Below are positions 1 to 5,292 of a stretch of DNA of 7,086 nucleotides, piece after piece. Position numbers and translations under genes: made by a program. Positions within the stretch are counted from its first letter, which is position 1. Every line of letters begins with the position of its first letter. Source of the DNA: Mailhella sp. (lineage in GTDB: Bacteria; Desulfobacterota; Desulfovibrionia; Desulfovibrionales; Desulfovibrionaceae); contig JAHHTE010000105.1 of NCBI GenBank assembly GCA_020024815.1, positions 1 through 7,086 of the forward strand, given 5' to 3'. Under the pieces are notes generated by a model. The model ran no database searches, was not told where the DNA came from, and was given only the letters and a program-made list of their open reading frames with translations.

Positions 1-138
1 TCTATATGGTTACCTGTTGTATTTTTCTTTTGTATTAGTATTTATGGAGTTTTTCTTTCTGCTAATGAAAGGTTTCCAAATTGGCTTAATTTTTATTCGA
101 TATTTAAATTGCGAAAAAAGTTTGTAAAAAAGGCATAA
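1..138 (+). CDS. lptF: 3' end of an LptF/LptG-family permease, probably LptF (partial)
   Basis: The reading frame is open from the first base and ends at TAA 136-138, giving the last 45 residues of a protein that starts outside the window. The fragment has one hydrophobic segment (WLPVVFFFCISIYGVFLSA, about residues 3-21 of the fragment) followed by a basic tail rich in K and R, as expected for the last transmembrane helix and cytoplasmic end of an LptF/LptG permease. The identity rests mainly on context: it lies 4 nt upstream of a complete lptG-like gene on the same strand, and lptF-lptG order is usual. In the known system LptF and LptG form the membrane part of the LptB2FG ABC transporter that extracts LPS from the inner membrane. 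The fragment alone would be too short to name. Confidence 0.6.
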   Translation, partial: SIWLPVVFFFCISIYGVFLSANERFPNWLNFYSIFKLRKKFVKKA

Positions 139-142
139 TACA

Positions 143-1213
143 ATGAAATTGCTGACAAAATATATTTTTAAAAATCATACAAGACTTATTTTAATGACAC
201 TTGGAATTGGAGTAAGTTTATTTATTCTTATTGATTTAATAGAAAAAGCAGATATTTTTATGGCTTCTAAAAAACCTATGCTTTATGCCATAGAATATTA
301 TGTGTTAAAAATGCCTTTTATTGTTTCTCAAATTTTACCTTCTGTATTTTTATTAGCATCAGTAATTTTTTTAGCAATCATGATTGCAGCACGTGAGGGT
401 ATAGCTTTGCAAGCTGGTGGAATTTCAATGTTTACAATTACAAAGGTATTGGTTTATATTGGAATTTTTTGGGCTATATTACAATTTGTTTTAGCACAGT
501 TAGTTATGCCTCTTGCTGAACAAAAAGCGTTTCATTTATGGCGGTATGATGTAAGAGAACGTATAATGGTTGAACAAAAAATAGATAATTTATGGTTTGT
601 TGATAATGGATATATTGTTCAAGTGGCAGAAATGACTGAACGAGGAAAAGGAAAAAATCTTACTGCTTATAAATTATCTCCTGATGCAAAAGAAATTGAA
701 GAAATTATTCGAGCTAAAAATGTTTTTGTAGACGATAGATCATGGGAATTGGAAAATGTTGTAAAATATAATCCAAGTCAATTTGAAACAAAAATGGAAA
801 ATACTTTTCTTTTACCAGTTAGCCAATCAATACGCTTTTATTTTATTAGTACAACAGATGAAAAACCACAAAGTTTATCTTTTTTTGTATTATTTGAAGC
901 TATTGAAAAATTGAAAACTTCTGGGTCAAATATTGAAAGTTTATTAACTATTTGGCATAGTAAAATAACGTATGCTGTAATGATGATAGTTTTTTCTGTG
1001 CTTGCTGTGGCTATTATTAGTTATAAAGAAAATATTTATCTTGCTGTAATAATGGCAACAGTTACAGCATTTATTAGTTATGCTTTAAATGTTTTAGGTG
1101 TTTCTTTAGGGCAAAGTGGAAAATTACCTCCAGTTTTTGCAGCATGGTTTCCTTGTATTATATTGTTTCTTTTAGGCTATTTACGAATTTATATTGGTTA
1201 TTCTAAACGTTAG
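143..1213 (+). CDS. lptG: LPS export ABC transporter permease LptG (YjgP/YjgQ family)
   Basis: This 356-residue protein has the layout of the YjgP/YjgQ family. Three N-terminal membrane segments lie at about residues 15-35, 57-82 and 100-122. A hydrophilic region at about 125-270 corresponds to the periplasmic beta-jellyroll domain. Three C-terminal membrane segments follow at about 272-293, 297-320 and 331-352. The stretch AAREGIALQAGGIS (82-95), just after membrane segment 2, fits the cytoplasmic coupling region, and LPPVFAAWFPCIILFLLG (328-345) is typical of the last helix. The length is normal. The ATG is preceded by AAGG at 130-133, 9 nt away, and lies 4 nt after the upstream lptF-like stop, so the two are probably co-transcribed. 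By family knowledge it works with LptF and LptB to move LPS from the inner membrane to the LptC/LptA bridge. LptG rather than LptF is assigned from its second position. Its 3' end overlaps tilS, and no terminator is visible. Confidence 0.85.
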   Translation: MKLLTKYIFKNHTRLILMTLGIGVSLFILIDLIEKADIFMASKKPMLYAIEYYVLKMPFIVSQILPSVFLLASVIFLAIMIAAREGIALQAGGISMFTITKVLVYIGIFWAILQFVLAQLVMPLAEQKAFHLWRYDVRERIMVEQKIDNLWFVDNGYIVQVAEMTERGKGKNLTAYKLSPDAKEIEEIIRAKNVFVDDRSWELENVVKYNPSQFETKMENTFLLPVSQSIRFYFISTTDEKPQSLSFFVLFEAIEKLKTSGSNIESLLTIWHSKITYAVMMIVFSVLAVAIISYKENIYLAVIMATVTAFISYALNVLGVSLGQSGKLPPVFAAWFPCIILFLLGYLRIYIGYSKR

Positions 1214-2261
1214 TTTTTATGTATGCTATAAGAAAAGAATTTTTTATTTTAAATCTTACTTGTTGTGAAAATTTAAATTCTGTATTGCCTTTGTTATAAC
1301 ATATGGCATTGTCTAATCGCTCAAAAGTATCATTATTTGCATGACCTTGTGTAAGTTTTTCTAATAAATAATGATAAAAACGTAGGCGAATAGTTTTATC
1401 ATGTTTTTGTAATTCATGAATAGGAATAGAAAATTCTTGATTATTGTGTATTAATGTGTTTTTTAATTGTTGCAAATTTTTTTCAAAAAATTCAGTATCA
1501 TATTTTGCATTTTCTTTGAGTTTTAAAATATTTTTATAAAATTGAGGATTTTCTTTTTCTAAAAGTGGGAGAAGGGTGTGGCGAATTCTATTTCTTTGAA
1601 AGGATAAATCAAAATTACTTTCATCTTGTGCAAAAGGTAAAGATAATTCTTGAACAAAATTTATGAGTTCTTGTTTTTGTATAGATAAAAGAGGACGTAA
1701 TAGTTTTCGTTTTGGGTCATAACTTTGCATACCAGCTAGTTTTGGCCATGAAGTACCACGAATAAGACGCATAAGTACATCTTCGCATAAATCTTGAGCA
1801 TGGTGGGCTGTGCAAAAACAAAAGGCATTTTGTTCTTGTATACATTTTGCAAAAAATTTATACCGCAAAATTCTTCCAGCTTCTTCTAAGCCTATTTTTT
1901 TTTCTTGTGCAAAAAGAGGAACATTACCTTTTTCAATGGAATAGGGAAGATTAAAATGCTTGCATAGTTCTTGTATAAGTTTTTCTTCTTCATCACTTTC
2001 TTTTCTAATTCCATGATTATAATGGCATACATGTAAAGTATAACCAAAATATTGTTGGCAAGAAACAAAAATTCCTAGCATAGCAACAGAATCAACACCA
2101 CCAGAAACAGCAAGTATAATATGTTTATCTTTGAGAGAAGAAATTTTAAGTTCGTTCATTGCAGAGTTTAATATTGATAAAGTAAAACGTGCTAATTTTG
2201 GTTTTAATGAACCTAAATGCAATGTTGTGGTATTGTTTGTATATGTATAATATGTTCTCAT
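1203..2261 (-). CDS. tilS: tRNA(Ile)-lysidine synthase TilS
   Basis: TilS attaches lysine to C34 of the CAU-anticodon tRNA-Ile in an ATP-dependent reaction, so that the tRNA reads AUA. The 352-residue product carries the PP-loop SGGVDS at 53-58, HYNHGIR at 80-86, the HHAQD motif at 153-157 (commonly HHADD), and DESNFD...RNRIRH at 213-228. About 120 residues follow the catalytic domain, enough for a substrate-binding domain but apparently not the extra C-terminal domain of the longer E. coli and Bacillus enzymes (about 430-470 aa). The start is uncertain. No Shine-Dalgarno precedes ATG 2259-2261, and an in-frame stop lies 9 nt upstream. M35 (2157-2159) is an alternative, but it also lacks a ribosome site and would leave only 18 residues before the PP-loop. 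The chosen ATG overlaps the stop of an upstream open frame as ATGA, suggesting translational coupling. The 3' end overlaps lptG by 11 bp. Confidence 0.93.
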   Translation of the reverse strand: MRTYYTYTNNTTTLHLGSLKPKLARFTLSILNSAMNELKISSLKDKHIILAVSGGVDSVAMLGIFVSCQQYFGYTLHVCHYNHGIRKESDEEEKLIQELCKHFNLPYSIEKGNVPLFAQEKKIGLEEAGRILRYKFFAKCIQEQNAFCFCTAHHAQDLCEDVLMRLIRGTSWPKLAGMQSYDPKRKLLRPLLSIQKQELINFVQELSLPFAQDESNFDLSFQRNRIRHTLLPLLEKENPQFYKNILKLKENAKYDTEFFEKNLQQLKNTLIHNNQEFSIPIHELQKHDKTIRLRFYHYLLEKLTQGHANNDTFERLDNAICYNKGNTEFKFSQQVRFKIKNSFLIAYIKTNV

Positions 2262-2401
2262 TGGAATTTATTATTTTTTTGGGCTATGTTATAAAATAAT
2301 TTTATTTTTTCTTTGGGGGTTATACTGTCTTTATCCGTAACTTCTTCTGTCATAACGGCTAAAGCGAAATGATTTCCCCCAAGCCCCTCAATCAGGCATA
2401 T
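2258..2401 (-). pseudogene. accA: Probable 3' remnant of accA (acetyl-CoA carboxyltransferase alpha subunit), truncated
   Basis: A 47-codon open frame runs from just inside the palindrome, where an in-frame TAA lies at 2402-2404, to TGA 2258-2260, which overlaps the tilS ATG as ATGA. Its peptide contains EGLGGNHFALAVM. AccA proteins near their C-terminus read like EPLGGAHRxPxxM, and the spacing from E to H and on to M is identical. A charged helical tail ending in QKNNKFQ follows, somewhat shorter than a normal AccA end. Only about 45 of roughly 320 residues are present. No ATG lies near the 5' edge, and the first internal ATG would leave 31 residues. Both P residues around the conserved E are replaced (I, G), suggesting decay. 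From memory accA often sits directly before tilS in Desulfovibrio relatives, which fits. The block 2311-2390 has 36 G/C of 80, more than the surroundings. Alternatively it is a short leader ORF coupled to tilS, or part of an unrelated protein. Confidence 0.45.
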
Positions 2402-2430
2402 TTATTGAAATATATTTCAATAAATATGCC
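2395..2430. repeat. Perfect 36-bp palindrome
   Basis: The 18-base half GGCATATTTATTGAAATA is followed directly by its exact reverse complement with no spacer and no mismatch. Short extra complementarity lies outside it: GCCC at 2383-2386 and GGGC at 2437-2440. On the minus strand it lies exactly where resemblance to AccA stops, and it supplies the stop codon that closes that frame. It could be a cruciform or hairpin element, a dispersed palindromic repeat, a protein-binding site or a rearrangement scar. It is not a typical intrinsic terminator because its arms are very AT-rich and no T-tract follows on the minus strand. Confidence 0.9.
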
Positions 2431-2442
2431 CATGTTGGGCAT
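2426..2442 (-). terminator. Hairpin ATGCCCA-loop-TGGGCAT, weak terminator candidate for the glycosyltransferase operon
   Basis: A perfect 7-bp stem with a 3-nt loop shares its ATGCC arm with the right edge of the 36-bp palindrome, so the two structures exclude each other. Read on the minus strand, it lies about 150 nt downstream of the CgeB-like gene and is followed by ATTTATTG, a poor T-tract. On the plus strand it is followed after about 8 nt by a run of seven T, but no plus-strand gene leads into it. The structure is clear; its function as a terminator is a guess. Confidence 0.35.
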
Positions 2443-2594
2443 TGGTAAAATTTTTTTACTTCTAAAAATATAAAAGTTATTTTTATTTACTGTATACAAG
2501 TATGTTCAAATCTTACTACATTTTAAAATTAATAATTATGGTAAGTTGGAAACATATTTAAATAAAAGAAATGTTTTTTTGTATAGTATTGTTA
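2431..2594. other. AT-rich intergenic stretch without a recognisable gene
   Basis: Together with the accA-like remnant and the palindrome this fills the gap between tilS and the CgeB-like glycosyltransferase. All frames on the minus strand are broken by frequent stops, and I see nothing further resembling AccA here. Apart from the hairpin at its left edge, I see no tRNA, no strong terminator and no convincing -35/-10 pair. A tilS promoter must lie somewhere in or near this stretch if tilS is not read through from the glycosyltransferase operon. Confidence 0.6.
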
Positions 2595-3887
2595 TTAACT
2601 ATAAAACTTTTTCCATTCAGATAAAAAGAGTAATGCTGTTTCAGGAGCAGATAATTCACCTGATTTTTGGCGTAATTGTGTTATTACTGCTTTAAAATCA
2701 CAGTCTAATGGTAAATTAAGTTGTGTTAAAAGTTCTTGTAATTCTTCTTGGGTATCATGTGTAATAGTATCTGCAAATTTTGTTTGCTTTATAGGTTTAG
2801 GCCAATTAGGAGTATGTTCTTTTATTGTACTAAGAAGTGTTTGCATACGATGTTTATATGTATGTTCTTTTTTTACACGATTATGAGCATTTTGAGCGAT
2901 TTTTTTTCTTAGTTCGGGATTTTTAAGGTAAAACAAGATATTTTCTTGTAGTTCTTCCATTGAGTCAAAGGTTGCTAATTCAGCATCTTCACGAGGATTA
3001 GTTAAACTTGAGCAAATAAAATGCTCGTCCATAAGTTGGCGTTTATCAACTAATTGGAATGTATTTATTGCAGCAAGTTCAAAAGTTCTTGGATTTACGA
3101 AATCTCCATGTGAGATAAGATTATTTGTGTGAATACTTGAATGTAAATTTAGATTAATTTTTGTAGCAGAATAGATTTTTAAACTTTCTTCTGGGCTAAT
3201 TCTTTCACCATTTTTTTGTAAATATTTTGCAAGAAGTTCATCACCTTGCCAATCACTTCCCCAAATTTTGAAATCATATTTTAATAATGCTCTGAAAGCT
3301 ACACGTCTATTGGGATAGCCTGCTCCCATAAAGGAAAGATCAGCTTGGTAAAATTGTTGTTCTTCAGGGGTAAGAGTTTGTTTTTTATGGAAATTAATAT
3401 CAGCAGCCATTGGTAAATAAAAAGCATTCTGCACATTAATTTCTTTTAATTTAGAAAGAAAAGGTTCTTTTTGAATAATAAAGAAATAATCATATAATGG
3501 TGCAAAAATTTGCCAATAAGGAAAAACTTGATAATCTTCTACAAACCACATGGCAGAAGGAATTGCATCTTGTTTTAATTTTTTAAGCAAAAGTCTATTA
3601 ATAGGGGCTTGAGCCATTGCTAAAACTAAATCTGGTTTAACTTCATCTACAAGGGCATAAATGGCTTGAGAAAGAAGTTGCACAAAGCTTTGTTCTAGTT
3701 GTCCTAATTTATCTTGCCCTATATGCATTTGTCTTAATGCGGTATGAGCATTAAGAAATTCAGGAGCTTGAAAAATTTTAACTTGATGTCCTAATTCACG
3801 TAATGCATCAGCACAATAATATCCAATAGGAAGTGATCCTCCATATAGTGGTAAAACAAGTACAATTTTTAATGGTCTATCAAACAT
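2595..3887 (-). CDS. CgeB-like GT-B glycosyltransferase
   Basis: This is a predicted cytoplasmic nucleotide-sugar glycosyltransferase of the CgeB / group 1 type (430 residues from the chosen start); donor and acceptor are unknown. An N-terminal Rossmann-like half begins with LKIVLVLPLYGGSLPIG (6-22). The second half contains LSFMGAGYPNRR (184-195), IWGSDW (208-213), INLNLHSS (244-251) and VNPRTFELAAINTFQLVDKR (264-283), the pattern of the C-terminal donor-binding domain of this family. About 70 C-terminal residues (360-430) are a charged, probably helical extension. No signal peptide or membrane segment is seen. The frame is open to an ATG at 3927-3929, but that would overlap the upstream gene. 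ATG 3885-3887 has AGGA 5 nt upstream and is preferred. It lies 14 nt after the family 9 glycosyltransferase, so the two form an operon and probably build the same glycan (LPS or flagellin decoration are possibilities). Confidence 0.8.
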   Translation of the reverse strand: MFDRPLKIVLVLPLYGGSLPIGYYCADALRELGHQVKIFQAPEFLNAHTALRQMHIGQDKLGQLEQSFVQLLSQAIYALVDEVKPDLVLAMAQAPINRLLLKKLKQDAIPSAMWFVEDYQVFPYWQIFAPLYDYFFIIQKEPFLSKLKEINVQNAFYLPMAADINFHKKQTLTPEEQQFYQADLSFMGAGYPNRRVAFRALLKYDFKIWGSDWQGDELLAKYLQKNGERISPEESLKIYSATKINLNLHSSIHTNNLISHGDFVNPRTFELAAINTFQLVDKRQLMDEHFICSSLTNPREDAELATFDSMEELQENILFYLKNPELRKKIAQNAHNRVKKEHTYKHRMQTLLSTIKEHTPNWPKPIKQTKFADTITHDTQEELQELLTQLNLPLDCDFKAVITQLRQKSGELSAPETALLFLSEWKKFYS

Positions 3888-3892
3888 AATTA

Positions 3893-3896
3893 TCCT
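3893..3896 (-). promoter_or_regulatory. Ribosome binding site deciding the start of the CgeB-like gene
   Basis: AGGA on the minus strand lies 5 nt before ATG 3885-3887. The longer alternative starts at 3929 and 3902 have no comparable site and would place the start inside or right at the end of the upstream gene. The site therefore supports the 430-residue protein over the 444-residue reading. Confidence 0.65.
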
Positions 3897-3901
3897 ATGC
3901 A

Positions 3902-5179
3902 TTATGGTTTTTGTTGAGGTAAAATCCAATCAGTTTCAGTAAAAAGATTTGTTTCTACTTTATATTGTGTTAAATTAGGTAATAAATAACTCGCACAATA
4001 TGTTTCTAATGTCTTTTTTTCATTTTGTCTTTGTTTATCAAAAAGATTAGGAAGTGGGCTTTCCCAAGTTTGAGAAAAAGAAAAATTTTCATTGGTTAAA
4101 TAAAATTTAGAAGTATAAGGAATTATATTTTCTAATGCTTTTTTTTGTAAATTTTCTATATCAAGTTTATTATGTAAAAGATGATATAAAAAATGTTGAT
4201 GTTGAAATGCTAAAGCACAACTTGTTGTATTTTGTTTTTGATTTGAGCATTTTTCAATTTCTTTACATGGACTACATGAAAGTGAAGCTTGCCAAATTTT
4301 ATGCCCCATGCCGTAAGGACCTGTTTCAAACATATTAGCAGAAGATAAATAAAATCCTTCTACTGGTGTTCCAAGATGAGCAGCAAAATGGCATGTTCCT
4401 GTATCAGGGCTAAGCAATAATTCTAGTTGTTCAAGAATTTCTTTTAAATCAGAAAAATTTGTTTTTCCTGCTGTATTTTTTATATTAGAATGGAGAGATG
4501 TAGGAAGGTAAAAAAGAAGTTCTTGAGCAAATTTTTCTTCTTTATTTGTACCTAATAAAAAAATTGTTTTTTCTTTTAATGTATTTTGCTTTTGTAAGCG
4601 TTCAAAAACAATTTTAATTATTTTTGCGTAATTTTCAGCAGATAAAGATCTTCTTGCATTTTGTCCAGATAAAACAACACCTAGTCCATAGCCATTTCCA
4701 TGTGCTTTTGGATTAACTTTGTGTGCAGAGATAGGATTGTTTGTCATAAGTCCCCAAAAATCAACAAGATTTAATGGGGTTTTTTGTCTATTTTGTAACC
4801 AACGAAAGGCGAGTTTTACCCATAATGATTGACGGTTATAACCTTGAAATCGTGTATAACCTTTTAAAATTTCAGGAGAAAAAAGAGTACATATACTTTG
4901 ACATAAAGGAGAATGATTTAAAGGATAAACTTCATCAAAATTCTGTGTTTTGAGATAAGTAAATATTTTTTTACATTCATTAAATATTGTTTGTTGATTT
5001 GCTTTTAGAATTGGTAATCCAATAATTGAAACAGTGGGGTAAACAATTTTTGCTATTGCTTCAAGGCTATTATCAATTAATAAGGTTACATTTCCTTGCT
5101 CTAAAAGAGAAAGAATAAGTCGTTTACTTTGAATAATATCACCAAAGCGTGCTAATTGAATAACAAGAAAGTTTTGCAT
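3902..5179 (-). CDS. Glycosyltransferase family 9 (heptosyltransferase-like) protein
   Basis: This 425-residue protein has the two-domain GT-B form of ADP-heptose:LPS heptosyltransferases. The N-terminus LVIQLARFGDIIQS (5-18) is the usual acceptor-side loop. GVVLSGQNARRSLSAENYAKI (167-187) begins the donor-binding domain, IFLLGTNKEE (206-215) follows, and LSPDTGTCHFAAHLGTPV (256-273) is the family signature around the nucleotide-sugar. A cysteine cluster, C302, C305, C311 and C321, follows the ETGPYGMGH segment; such clusters occur in some GT9 proteins, and metal binding is possible but unproven. About 100 C-terminal residues (325-425) extend past the core. The start has AAGG 5 nt upstream. 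It is the first gene of a two-gene operon with the CgeB-like enzyme. The acceptor (LPS core, O-antigen or flagellin) cannot be read from the sequence, so I give no waa/rfa symbol. Confidence 0.82.
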   Translation of the reverse strand: MQNFLVIQLARFGDIIQSKRLILSLLEQGNVTLLIDNSLEAIAKIVYPTVSIIGLPILKANQQTIFNECKKIFTYLKTQNFDEVYPLNHSPLCQSICTLFSPEILKGYTRFQGYNRQSLWVKLAFRWLQNRQKTPLNLVDFWGLMTNNPISAHKVNPKAHGNGYGLGVVLSGQNARRSLSAENYAKIIKIVFERLQKQNTLKEKTIFLLGTNKEEKFAQELLFYLPTSLHSNIKNTAGKTNFSDLKEILEQLELLLSPDTGTCHFAAHLGTPVEGFYLSSANMFETGPYGMGHKIWQASLSCSPCKEIEKCSNQKQNTTSCALAFQHQHFLYHLLHNKLDIENLQKKALENIIPYTSKFYLTNENFSFSQTWESPLPNLFDKQRQNEKKTLETYCASYLLPNLTQYKVETNLFTETDWILPQQKP

Positions 5180-5207
5180 AATTACCTTTTTTCAAAGCAT
5201 TTTTTGT

Positions 5208-5236
5208 ATTAAATAGAATACTCGTATTTTTGTCAA
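5208..5236 (-). promoter_or_regulatory. Sigma70-type promoter of the glycosyltransferase operon
   Basis: On the minus strand, TTGACA (5231-5236) is a perfect -35 box, and TTTAAT (5208-5213, 5 of 6 consensus) lies 17 bp downstream. Transcription would start near 5201, leaving a leader of about 20 nt that contains the AAGG ribosome site. The -35 box directly adjoins the T-tract of the upstream terminator, so the operon starts immediately after the previous transcript ends. Confidence 0.65.
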
Positions 5237-5264
5237 TAAAAAAGGCCACTCGTAGAGCGACCTT
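5236..5264 (-). terminator. Intrinsic terminator of the glutamate-synthase-like gene
   Basis: On the minus strand AAGGTCGCTC, loop TAC, GAGTGGCCTT forms a 10-bp stem with two G-U pairs (5242-5264) followed at once by TTTTTTATT. It begins 28 nt after the stop codon of the glutamate-synthase-like gene. This is a classical Rho-independent terminator. Confidence 0.88.
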
Positions 5265-5292
5265 ATAAGGAGACCTATAAAACTAATATGTA

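Noticed and set aside
1225..1255. AT-only stem near AAAAGAATTTTTT as terminator of lptG
   Set aside because: No G/C in the stem, and it lies inside the tilS coding region; too weak to call.
2258..2401. PA14-domain end (Y-x-E-x-L...GG-x-H-F-A-x-A-V) as an alternative identity for the remnant
   Set aside because: The similarity is short and lacks the G-rich run of PA14; AccA fits the spacing better and also the usual position before tilS.
2395..2430. Rex, FNR or Fur operator reading of the palindrome
   Set aside because: The centre TTGAAATATATTTCAA does not match TTGTGA...TCACAA, TTGAT...ATCAA or the Fur box closely enough, and the palindrome is far longer than such sites.
2391..2441. 16-codon minus-strand frame starting ATGCCC across the palindrome
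   Set aside because: It exists only because the palindrome lacks stops in that frame; no ribosome site, no conservation visible.
4135..4338. 67-codon plus-strand open frame
   Set aside because: It lies wholly inside the family 9 glycosyltransferase on the other strand, has no domain or ribosome site, and is a shadow of that gene.
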